Assembly: GCA_017649745.1 (NCBI GenBank)
Contig: JAGCGE010000046.1
Coordinates: 1 to 42,539, forward strand
Reading direction: 5' to 3'
Length of the DNA stretch: 42,539 nt
Source of the DNA: Clostridiales bacterium
Lineage (GTDB): Bacteria > Bacillota_A > Clostridia > Saccharofermentanales > Saccharofermentanaceae
Under the pieces are notes generated by a model. It saw only the letters and a program-made list of their open reading frames with translations. It was not told where the DNA came from and did not search any database. This document shows positions 35,081 to 42,539 of this stretch, one piece after another. Each line of letters opens with the position of its first letter. Within the stretch, counting starts at the first letter, position 1. Position numbers and translations under genes: made by a program.

Positions 35081-36982
35081 ATGCCACTTTTAACCGTAGA
35101 CAATGTAAGTATAGATTTTCACGGCAGGGATCTGCTTGATAAAGTCTCCTTAAGGATCAATGAGGGGGACAAGATCGCGTTTATCGGAAATAACGGAGCA
35201 GGTAAGTCGACGCTTTTCAGGATCATCAGAGGAACACTGACTCCTAAGGAAGGCAAGATCATAAGACATGGTAATACCATTGTCGGATTCTTATCCCAGA
35301 ATATGGAAGAACAGGATTTTAACGGCAAGACCCTTAAGCCTGTCCGCCTTTCCGAGAAGGAACATGAGAAAGCAGCTCTTGAGATGGAGCTTTCGACCAT
35401 CGATCCTGAATCACCTTTGTACAGAACAAAGACAGATGAGTATTCAAAGGTTACAGCCGAATTCGAAGCCATGGGCGGTTACGATTTTGACTTCAGGATG
35501 AAGGAAGCATTATCGGGATTAGGCCTTTCTGATATATCAGAAGATCGTGATCTGACGACATTGTCAGGTGGAGAGAAGATGCGTGTGTGTCTTGCTCAGC
35601 TTATAGTTGCAAGACCAGATATATTGATGCTCGACGAGCCTACTAACCATCTTGATATAGAAGCAGTCGAGTGGCTTGAGGGATTCTTGTCCTCATATGG
35701 CGGAGCAGTATTCGTAATATCCCACGATCGTCATTTTATCGATAAGATCGCTAACAGGGTCATTGAACTAAATGACGGTTCGGTTAAGGAATATAAGGGT
35801 AATTACACTGATTATAAATATCAGAAGGCTGAGTTTATCAAGTCTCAGGAAGCTACAGTAAAGAACCTTGAGGCTGAGCTCGAGCATCAGCTCGATGTTA
35901 AGCAGACCATGCTTTCGCACAGGAATATAAGTGGTTACCATCAAAGAGAGAAGATGGTAAATAAGCTTCAGGATATCCTTGAAGCTGAGAAGAAAAAACT
36001 TGGTAATGATCCGATGAAGATGAGCTTTACACTTGTTCCGGAAGACAGGACAGGTGCAGAAGATAAGATACTTATACAGGTTAAAGATGTAAGTAAGAAG
36101 TTCGATGATGATCCGATGCTTTTCGAACATGTAAGCTTCGAACTTAAGGCTAATCAGAAGTTGTTCCTGTGTGGTCCTAACGGATGCGGTAAGTCTACTC
36201 TACTTACGATGCTTCTTGGAAGACAGGGAGGATTCGATGGAACAGTATTTGTCTCATCAGGCGCTTCCAGCGGATTCATGGGTCAGTTCGTTCCGTTCGA
36301 TAATGAGGAACTCACATGTCTTGAGGAACTTCTCGGAAGGACCGACATGTCTGAGACTCAGGCTAGAAATATGCTCGCCAGATTCGGTTTCAGGGATCTT
36401 GACGTATTTAAGAAGATCGAAGTTCTTTCAGGCGGTGAGAGGTCTAGACTTTACCTTTGCTGTCTTCTTCAGGAGAAGCCTGACATATTGTTCCTTGATG
36501 AGCCAACTAACCATCTTGATATCGAATCGAGAGAAGTGCTCGAGGATGCGCTTCGTGATTATAACGGTGCGATCATATGTGTAAGCCATGACCGTTTCTT
36601 TATCGATAAATGCGCTGACAGTATTCTTGGATTCTCGAATGGTACTGCTATGCTTTTCGATAAGTATAAGTATTACAGACAAAGCCTTAAGCATAATACT
36701 ACTGAGGCAGTTAAGGTTCAGAAGAATGAGGAAGAGAAGACTTCCAGAGTAACCGAGGGGAAGGTTAATTCTATGAACCGCGCTCAGGAGCGTAAGATGG
36801 AAGCTAAGCGTAAGGAAAGGATGCGTGCGATCGAAAAAGAGATCGCAGAACTCGAGAAAACGCAATCAGAGATGGAGGCATCGTTTGGTGCTGACACAAA
36901 GCCGGAAGAATATGAGAAGTTCGCTGAGAATGCGGCTCTTCTGGAAAAGCTCTATGAGGAGTATATGGAGCTCGAAGATTAA
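35081..36982 (+). CDS. ABC-F family ATPase
   Basis: 633 aa from ATG 35081, where ABC-F homology begins (PLLTVDNVSIDFHGRDLL). Two ATPase domains: Walker A GNNGAGKST (36-44) with signature TLSGGEKMRV, and GPNGCGKST with signature LSGGERSRLYL. Both Walker B motifs read LDEPTNHLDIE. The inter-domain linker is present, and the C-terminal ~80 residues form a Lys/Glu coiled coil. There are no membrane helices. ABC-F proteins act on ribosomes, some as antibiotic resistance factors; the subclass cannot be set here. The frame is open back to TTG 34982, which would add 33 residues. Followed 31 nt later by a MATE exporter. Confidence 0.9.
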   Translation: MPLLTVDNVSIDFHGRDLLDKVSLRINEGDKIAFIGNNGAGKSTLFRIIRGTLTPKEGKIIRHGNTIVGFLSQNMEEQDFNGKTLKPVRLSEKEHEKAALEMELSTIDPESPLYRTKTDEYSKVTAEFEAMGGYDFDFRMKEALSGLGLSDISEDRDLTTLSGGEKMRVCLAQLIVARPDILMLDEPTNHLDIEAVEWLEGFLSSYGGAVFVISHDRHFIDKIANRVIELNDGSVKEYKGNYTDYKYQKAEFIKSQEATVKNLEAELEHQLDVKQTMLSHRNISGYHQREKMVNKLQDILEAEKKKLGNDPMKMSFTLVPEDRTGAEDKILIQVKDVSKKFDDDPMLFEHVSFELKANQKLFLCGPNGCGKSTLLTMLLGRQGGFDGTVFVSSGASSGFMGQFVPFDNEELTCLEELLGRTDMSETQARNMLARFGFRDLDVFKKIEVLSGGERSRLYLCCLLQEKPDILFLDEPTNHLDIESREVLEDALRDYNGAIICVSHDRFFIDKCADSILGFSNGTAMLFDKYKYYRQSLKHNTTEAVKVQKNEEEKTSRVTEGKVNSMNRAQERKMEAKRKERMRAIEKEIAELEKTQSEMEASFGADTKPEEYEKFAENAALLEKLYEEYMELED

Positions 36983-37013
36983 AGAAGATTGATTATGAAG
37001 TGAGAAGGGTGAA

Positions 37014-38405
37014 ATGAGATTATTTAAGAGGGACAGTCAGTTCTATAAAAGAGTATTTGTATTGGGATTTCCGATAGCGCTTCAGACGTTTATAACCGTT
37101 GCTGTCGGAATGCTCGATAACATAATGGTGAGCAGGGTATCAGAGAGCGCATTCTCTGCAACTTCGCTTGCTAATTCCTATATGACGATATTCCAGATAT
37201 TCTGTATGGGTCTTGGAATGGGTGCTTCGGTTCTTGTATCAAGATACTGGGGAATGAAGCAGTCGGGCGACAAGGACGGTAAAGCGTCGGTTTCGCTTAA
37301 ACAGACTATCACTCTTATGTTAAGGCTCATGCTCATTGTTGCATCGATCTTTGCGATTGGAGCGGCTTTCTATAGAAAATACATAATGATGTCTTATACG
37401 GATGAACCGCTCCTTATCGCGATGGGAATGAAGTATCTTAAGTTCTCGATCGTTACGTTCTTCTTCCTCGGACTTTCACTTGTAACGACTATTGTTCTAA
37501 GAAGTATCGGTCAATCGAGGTTTCCGTTATATGTATCGATAATGGCACTCGTCATTAACCTCTCATGTAACTACATTCTTATCTTCGGCCATTTTGGAGC
37601 ACCTAGACTTGAGATCGCAGGAGCTGCTATCGCGACATGTATTGCGCGTGTTTTCGAGGGCTCCGCAGTATTCATTTATCTTGTGTTTATAGATAAAAAA
37701 GCAGGATACAGGATCAAGGATTTCTTCATGAAGACTAGAACTCTCCTATCAGAGTACTTAAGGATCTGTATTCCTGTCCTTATAAGTGATGCAATATATG
37801 CTTTCGGTAATAATTCTATCACCATGGTCATTGGTCATCTCGGAGGCGCATTTGTTGCTGCTAATTCGATAACTGCCGTAACCCAGCAACTTAGTACTGT
37901 AGTTATCCAGGGTGTATGTCAGTCAGGCGCCATAATCACGGGTCAGACTCTCGGAAACGGAGAGAGGGAAAAGGCAGAAGAACAGGGTTGGCTCTTCCTG
38001 GGCCTCGGTTTTGGATTAGGCTTTTTGTCAGCGCTTTTTATCTTCTTTACGAAAACGCCGATCATCAGTGCATATGGAGAGAAGACTACGCCTGAGGCGA
38101 TCTCGATTGCTTATCAGCTCTTGAATTCGATCAGTCTTATCATTATCTTCCAGGCCACAAACAGTATCATGACAAAGGGTGTCCTTCGTGGCGGCGGTGA
38201 TACCAAGATGCTCATGCTCGCGGATAATATCTTCTTGTGGGTATTAGCATTGCCACTAGGTCTTCTTGCTGGTTTCGTCCTTCATCTTCCACCATTTTGG
38301 ATCTACTTCTTCCTTAAGTTCGATCAGGTCGCGAAAACAATATGGTGCGTACTGCGTCTCAGGAGCAGAAAATGGATCAAGAAGATCTCCACGGGAAAGA
38401 ACTGA
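37014..38405 (+). CDS. MATE family efflux transporter
   Basis: 463 aa, 12 predicted helices in two halves. The N-terminal signature is FPIALQTFITVAVGMLDNIM; the second half holds PVLISDAIYAFGNNSITMVIGHLGG and GVLRGGGDTKMLM. It exports drugs or metabolites using H+ or Na+; the substrate is unknown. AAGGGTGA precedes the ATG. It is 31 nt after the ABC-F gene, so both may be on one transcript. It is not the source of the remnant at 29734, whose sequence differs. Confidence 0.92.
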   Translation: MRLFKRDSQFYKRVFVLGFPIALQTFITVAVGMLDNIMVSRVSESAFSATSLANSYMTIFQIFCMGLGMGASVLVSRYWGMKQSGDKDGKASVSLKQTITLMLRLMLIVASIFAIGAAFYRKYIMMSYTDEPLLIAMGMKYLKFSIVTFFFLGLSLVTTIVLRSIGQSRFPLYVSIMALVINLSCNYILIFGHFGAPRLEIAGAAIATCIARVFEGSAVFIYLVFIDKKAGYRIKDFFMKTRTLLSEYLRICIPVLISDAIYAFGNNSITMVIGHLGGAFVAANSITAVTQQLSTVVIQGVCQSGAIITGQTLGNGEREKAEEQGWLFLGLGFGLGFLSALFIFFTKTPIISAYGEKTTPEAISIAYQLLNSISLIIIFQATNSIMTKGVLRGGGDTKMLMLADNIFLWVLALPLGLLAGFVLHLPPFWIYFFLKFDQVAKTIWCVLRLRSRKWIKKISTGKN

Positions 38406-38497
38406 GTCTGTCCTGTCTTTTGCTTAAGTTCCTCAGTTGTACCTACGATCCTCTGATATCATAATAGTAAAAGGAGCCAGTTCCGTCGGAGGTAAGT

Positions 38498-40099
38498 ATG
38501 TCAAGAGAAGCTAAGATAACGATCCACCCTGATTTTGAGATAGGCGAGATATCAGATAGATTATTTAGCGCCTTTCTGGAACCGATAGGTACTATGGTAA
38601 ACGGTACCATGTTTAATCCTAAACATCCGACTGCAGATGAGCAGGGTTTCCGTAAGGATTTTATGGAAGTGCTTAGTAAGACAGGACTTCCTGCTGTAAG
38701 GATGCCTGGCGGCAACTATGTTTCCTGCTGGCAGTGGAAAGATTCTATAGGCCCCAAAGATCAGCGTAAGACTCATCTTGATCCTTCATGGTATCAGTAC
38801 ATCACTAATGAAGTAGGTCATGACGAGTATCTTCAGTGGGCAGAAAAGATCAAGACTTCTCCTTTGTATACAGTTAATCTCGGAACCGGCACCATGCAGG
38901 ATGCGATGGATATTGTCGAATATACAAATCATGTCGGAGGCACATACTGGTCTGACTTAAGACGTAAGAACGGACACGAAGCTCCATATGGCGTTGATAC
39001 ATGGTATCTCGGTAATGAGATGGATGGTCACTGGCAATTGGGATCCTGGGAGCAAGATCCGAGAGGTTACGGTGTTATGTGCCTTGAAACAAGTAAAGCT
39101 ATGAAGTGGATCGATCCTAAGATTAAGACTGCTGTATGCGGATCTTCAGTTCCGTTCATGGAGCATTTCCCGGAGTGGGATGAGAAGGTTCTTGATAAGT
39201 GTTATGACGTAGTTGATTATCTGTCAGTACATTTCTATCACAGTGCTCCTCCTGGAGATCTTAATTCTCTTCTCGGAGGCTCAGTCTACTATGAGGATTT
39301 CCTTAATACAGAGATAGCTATGTGTGACTATGTTCAGTCCAAGCACAGATCACCTAAGAAGATGATGATATCTCTTGATGAATATGGTGCGATGATAAGA
39401 CCTAATAATCCTCTCAATCCTGGTTGGGGAAGATACAACATGGCAAGGATACATCACAGTTTCGATCCGAAGCGTGAGTACATTCGTCATGATCCTGATA
39501 ATATGCCTGATTTCAGATTCCCTGGCGGAGATATGGAGCATATGCTGGCCATGACATCCATCCAGCTTGCACTTCTAAGACATGCAGATCGTGTGAAGAT
39601 CGGTTGTATGACTGGTGGACTTCATGCTCTTTGTGCTGCTGATCATGATAAGGTCTGGAGAACAGCATCTCATTATGCGATGCTTCAGCTTATGAGTCTT
39701 GCTAAGGGAACATCTATGCAAGTTAAGATCGACTCAGAAACATACGATATGCCGGGATATGCTGTAGATGATACTTCGCAATATACAGGAAAAGAAGGCG
39801 TTAACTATGTTGATTGTGCTTGCGCCTATGACAAGGAAAATAAGAGGATAACAGTATTCGTTATCAACAAGAACTCTGATGAAGAGTATCCGCTGACGAT
39901 CGATATGAGCGGTTTTACTGGATTGGAGTTAAAGTCTCACACAGTAATACACTGTGATGATATAAGTAAGATAACCGATCCTGAAGATGACGAGTTCTTT
40001 ATGCCTAAGAAAGTTGATGCAGCCGTTCTTAAGGATGGCAAGCTTAAGACTTTTTTAAAGCCTTTGTCGTGGAATGTTATTGAGTTCACAGTTAAGTAA
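38498..40099 (+). CDS. GH51 alpha-L-arabinofuranosidase
   Basis: 533 aa, no signal peptide, so intracellular. The barrel contains LPAVRMPGGNYVS and the acid/base glutamate E174 in YLGNEMDG; the nucleophile is E295 in SLDEYGAM. The C-terminal beta-domain runs from about residue 410. It releases arabinose from imported arabino-oligosaccharides of plant cell walls. CGGAGGTAAGT precedes the ATG. It is apparently monocistronic; no sugar transporter or regulator is adjacent. Confidence 0.92.
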   Translation: MSREAKITIHPDFEIGEISDRLFSAFLEPIGTMVNGTMFNPKHPTADEQGFRKDFMEVLSKTGLPAVRMPGGNYVSCWQWKDSIGPKDQRKTHLDPSWYQYITNEVGHDEYLQWAEKIKTSPLYTVNLGTGTMQDAMDIVEYTNHVGGTYWSDLRRKNGHEAPYGVDTWYLGNEMDGHWQLGSWEQDPRGYGVMCLETSKAMKWIDPKIKTAVCGSSVPFMEHFPEWDEKVLDKCYDVVDYLSVHFYHSAPPGDLNSLLGGSVYYEDFLNTEIAMCDYVQSKHRSPKKMMISLDEYGAMIRPNNPLNPGWGRYNMARIHHSFDPKREYIRHDPDNMPDFRFPGGDMEHMLAMTSIQLALLRHADRVKIGCMTGGLHALCAADHDKVWRTASHYAMLQLMSLAKGTSMQVKIDSETYDMPGYAVDDTSQYTGKEGVNYVDCACAYDKENKRITVFVINKNSDEEYPLTIDMSGFTGLELKSHTVIHCDDISKITDPEDDEFFMPKKVDAAVLKDGKLKTFLKPLSWNVIEFTVK

Positions 40100-40334
40100 T
40101 TTAAGTTTTGTTTTGTTCATAAACATCTATGTTATTCTTCAAATTGATTTCGAAAATGAGAAGAACATAAAAACTTTGTATTTCAAAATATATAAAATTC
40201 TATTGATTCTTTAAAAATTATTTACAATTAGCCATTACATCATCAAGTAAATGAGGTTAAAATGTAAACATTAATTGATGTTTACGAGAATATCATAAGA
40301 AACTGAATTTGTTGGGGGAAGGAGGTTTACTTTG
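40100..40334 (+). other. AT-rich intergenic and leader region
   Basis: No gene is seen. It holds AT-rich promoter-like sequence (TACAAT at 40223-40228 with TTGATT at 40203-40208, spacer only 14) and the palindrome at 40264-40285. The start of the surface-protein leader transcript is probably here. Confidence 0.5.
40264..40285. repeat. 22-bp palindrome, possible operator
   Basis: GTAAACAT and ATGTTTAC flank the 6-nt spacer TAATTG. It lies about 36 nt downstream of a TACAAT -10 candidate and 50 nt before the short leader ORF. It could bind a dimeric repressor or form a small RNA hairpin. Confidence 0.5.
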
Positions 40335-40430
40335 ATGAGTAGTTGGCCGATAATCGCTAAGCAAAGCACAGCACAGCACAGCGTAGTAGGTTATGGCTTT
40401 ACTACGAACAATTTTATCAGGGACGGATGA
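40335..40430 (+). CDS. 31-aa putative leader peptide
   Basis: ATG 40335 has a strong ribosome-binding site, AAGGAGG (40319-40325), 9 nt upstream, as good as any in the window. The peptide starts MSSWPIIAKQST and ends FIRDG; it has no signal sequence and no run of one amino acid. The AGCAC triplet repeat (40366-40379) and a 7-bp hairpin (40382-40388 with 40400-40406) lie inside it. Its TGA stop ends on the first paired base of the terminator hairpin downstream. It may be a regulatory leader peptide; alternatively the ORF is chance sequence within a structured RNA. Confidence 0.5.
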   Translation: MSSWPIIAKQSTAQHSVVGYGFTTNNFIRDG

Positions 40431-40480
40431 TCGTTAGGTCTTAAGGTTAGGGCAACCATGAGATCTGACGATTTTGTTTT
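40430..40480 (+). terminator. Strong hairpin with T-rich tail between leader ORF and surface gene
   Basis: 40430-40443 pairs with 40459-40472 (14 bp including three G-T pairs); after one A-A mismatch GGTT/AACC (40445-40448 with 40454-40457) extends it around a 5-nt loop. TTTGTTTT follows. It looks like an intrinsic terminator or attenuator and lies about 50 nt before the surface-protein ATG. Confidence 0.75.
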
Positions 40481-40531
40481 GTATAAACAAAAAGTTAAGA
40501 ATCTGATATGAAAAAAATAGGAGGTTAGACT

Positions 40532-42539
40532 ATGAGTTCAAAAAAGAAATTTCGAACTAAAGCGATAAGTACTTTATTAAGTACTGCGATGACAGTTACT
40601 GCTTTGTCAGGAGCTCTTGCTCCGGCAGTAATGGCGACAACGTCTTCCGTTAATATGGGTGAAGTCAGTAGTGTAACGTTGGCAGCTGACGACACTTTGA
40701 ATATCTATGATAACGGTGGTCCCAACGGCGCTTATGCTGATTATTCTAATGATACCTTAACAATTAATGCTCCAGCGGGATATGGAATCAATTTGTCCGG
40801 TTCGTATTATACTGAAGCAGGTTATGACACAATAACTATAAATGGCTTTAATAGTAATTTGGAGAGTTGTACTCTTTTAAGCAATGCTTCTGGATCAAAT
40901 AGTGTTAACATTGTCAGTTATGGCAATACAATGACGATCTCGTTTACTTCGGATTATGATAATAGTATGAATAATGGGGTTACAGGATATGCGTTTACAG
41001 CAACACTATTTGAGATGCACTTACATAGTTTTACATATTCTGTAGATGGTGATACTGTTTCCGCAACTTGTACAGATGGGTGTACTTCCGGTTGGGATTC
41101 TTCTCCGGTTACATTAACTATTGTTCCACCTACGCGTACAGTATTTAATGATAACGGAAGTGCAGCAGCTACTCTGACAGGTCTTGATGCTTTTAATTCG
41201 GCAACAGGTCTTACGTTAAGCGAAGATAGTATCAAGTATGTAGGCAGAGATGAAACGACATATACTGAGAGTGCTACTGCTCCAGTAAATGCTGGTAAGT
41301 ATAATGCAAAGTTGACATTTGGTGATTATACTATCTCTACAGATTATGAGATCGCTAAGGCTGATCCTGTTATAACAGTAAGTGCCAAGACTTTGTTCGT
41401 AACAGGCAGTACATTGAATCTCTTGCAGAGTTTTTCGATTGACCCTGCAGATGGAGGAACGATCCGATTCAGTATAAAAGATAAGCAAAATCAGCTTGAA
41501 GGCGGTGTTCAGCCTCAGGCTAAAAAGGTTGATGATTACACAGTATATTACAGAGCTGAGAATCCTGACGATTCAAATTACGTCGATCAGGAATATACTG
41601 ACGAGAGATCGATCCAAGTTAGTATTGTTGCAGTTCCTGTCGTTACTATGGATGGTTATACATATGGTAAGACACTTCCTGTACCTTCCGTAGATTCTTT
41701 TGCTAGCGATGCAACATTCTATTACAATACTGAAAACAGTAATGAAGGCGGAACCGAGTGGAAGGATATGACGCCTACTACTCTTCCTGTCGGAACATAT
41801 TATATGTATGCGAAGATCGCTGATACTGAATCTCATGTAGCAACGACAACAGCTCCGGTAGCATTCGAAGTTTCAGTTGCTGAAGAGACACCTTATACGA
41901 TCGAACTTTCTAAATCTGAATATGTTTGGGATGGAAACGAATGTGTTCCTGTAATAACTGTTAAAGATAAAGAGAACAACGTAGTTCCTCCGACAGAATA
42001 CAAAGTAGAAATCGAGAACAATGTTGAGCCTGGTACAGCTACAGTAACTATCACAGATAAAGACGGTGGTAACTATACTGTTTCAGGAGAAACAACGTTT
42101 ACTATCAAAAAGGCATCATTTACTCCTGTAGTAACAATGACCGATTATACATGGGGTAGTGAACCATCTGTACCTGCTTTGGTAGAGAATACAAGTGCAG
42201 GAGAAGTTACATACTATTACAGTAAAACAAATAGTAATGAAAACGGCACGGAGTGGAAGGATATTGAGGCTGAGACTTTGGATGCAGACACATACTATAT
42301 GTATGCAGTAGTTGCAGAGACAGACCACTATTTTGAAGCTAAATCTGCTCCGGTTGCTTTCGAGATCGGTAGGAAGGCGTTGAATCTTGAACTATCTATT
42401 GAAGGTTGGGAATATGATTCTGAAGCACAGACACCTGTACTCGGAGGTAACTTAGGAAATGCTGAGCCGGTATACGTTTATTATACTGATGCAGATCGTC
42501 AGATTAAGACAACTGTTGCTGATAATGCAGCTACAGAAG
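40532..42539 (+). CDS. Large secreted repeat protein (3'-partial)
   Basis: 669 codons are visible with no stop. ATAGGAGG precedes the ATG. Signal peptide: basic MSSKKKFRTKA, a hydrophobic core and a probable cut after VMA (about 36). A region with CTDGC (a paired-Cys motif) at about 188 and an MBG-like segment (SAAATLTGLDAFNSATG) follows. Ig-like modules come next, including two related copies (about 368-449 and 531-612) that share TEWKD and TYYMYA. The rest of the protein, including any wall anchor, is outside the window. Likely a surface adhesin or matrix protein; the ligand is unknown. Codon use includes more A/T-ending codons than the ATP synthase genes. Confidence 0.85.
   Translation, partial: MSSKKKFRTKAISTLLSTAMTVTALSGALAPAVMATTSSVNMGEVSSVTLAADDTLNIYDNGGPNGAYADYSNDTLTINAPAGYGINLSGSYYTEAGYDTITINGFNSNLESCTLLSNASGSNSVNIVSYGNTMTISFTSDYDNSMNNGVTGYAFTATLFEMHLHSFTYSVDGDTVSATCTDGCTSGWDSSPVTLTIVPPTRTVFNDNGSAAATLTGLDAFNSATGLTLSEDSIKYVGRDETTYTESATAPVNAGKYNAKLTFGDYTISTDYEIAKADPVITVSAKTLFVTGSTLNLLQSFSIDPADGGTIRFSIKDKQNQLEGGVQPQAKKVDDYTVYYRAENPDDSNYVDQEYTDERSIQVSIVAVPVVTMDGYTYGKTLPVPSVDSFASDATFYYNTENSNEGGTEWKDMTPTTLPVGTYYMYAKIADTESHVATTTAPVAFEVSVAEETPYTIELSKSEYVWDGNECVPVITVKDKENNVVPPTEYKVEIENNVEPGTATVTITDKDGGNYTVSGETTFTIKKASFTPVVTMTDYTWGSEPSVPALVENTSAGEVTYYYSKTNSNENGTEWKDIEAETLDADTYYMYAVVAETDHYFEAKSAPVAFEIGRKALNLELSIEGWEYDSEAQTPVLGGNLGNAEPVYVYYTDADRQIKTTVADNAATE
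41633..42367 (+). repeat. Two related ~82-residue modules in the surface protein
   Basis: Copies at 41633-41878 and 42122-42367 both begin PVVTM.xYTxG, contain YYYxxxNSNExGTEWKD and TYYMYA, and end with APVAFE. A different Ig-like unit (from TIELSKSEYVWDGNE) separates them, so the pattern is A-B-A. Confidence 0.85.

Noticed and set aside
37014..38405. Full-length MATE gene as the parent of the truncated MATE at 29734
   Set aside because: Their N-terminal sequences differ clearly (TAMVGHLGKEATS versus DNIMVSRVSESAF), so they are not recent duplicates.
40319..40480. c-di-GMP (GEMM) riboswitch before the surface protein
   Set aside because: I looked for the GEMM core blocks (CACAGGGCAAACC, GGGACGCAAAGCC) and they are not present in the right order.

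Overview
The window looks like a chromosomal segment of an anaerobic gut or rumen Clostridia-type Firmicute. The signs are strong AGGAGG ribosome-binding sites, an S-box (SAM-I) and a T-box riboswitch, mostly Firmicutes-type gene families, proline-threonine linkers in wall enzymes, a meso-DAP dehydrogenase, a GH51 arabinofuranosidase and a clostridial-type Tad pilus cluster. I see no rRNA, tRNA, insertion sequence, prophage or CRISPR array.

Layout. 1-6423: F-type ATP synthase operon atpB-E-F-(H'A)-G-D-C, cut at its left edge. It has no separate atpH: only the C-terminal domain of the delta subunit is present, fused in frame to the N-terminus of alpha. 6416-11408 (minus strand): a compact Tad/Flp pilus cluster, read from right to left as TadZ-like, TadA, a fused TadB-TadC, a 54-aa Flp prepilin, and a DUF6382/FHA membrane protein. 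Tandem Spo0A-like boxes precede it. 11530-12962: SAM-riboswitch-controlled metK. 13133-14194: a LytTR regulator with a two-helix membrane partner. 14279-17336: RecD2-type helicase and ComF-like protein. 17384-19636: MntP, a TPR protein and a DUF4037 protein. 19652-20776 (minus): ferredoxin-domain aldo/keto reductase.

20889-24503: a two-gene envelope operon, DUF4214x4-polysaccharide deacetylase and an LTA-synthase-like phosphotransferase. 24479-29623: a lipoprotein, ddh, a Mbeg1-like hydrolase, a cytidylate-kinase-like protein and a gluzincin lipoprotein. 29734-30255: a MATE gene with a large internal deletion. 30262-32175: T-box-controlled sodium/solute symporter. 32344-34903: acidic-repeat lipoprotein and a secreted subtilase. 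35081-38405: ABC-F ATPase and a full-length MATE transporter. 38498-40099: GH51 enzyme. 40100-42539: a long leader with a 31-codon ORF and a strong terminator hairpin, then the start of a large repeat-containing surface protein that runs off the window.

Most unusual observations: the delta(C-terminal)-alpha ATP synthase fusion; the leader-ORF/terminator arrangement before the surface protein; Spo0A-like boxes at the Tad operon; the TadBC fusion; the T-box on a transporter with a possible threonine specifier; and a six-cysteine insertion in RecD2. All calls are from reading the sequence; no database search was run.
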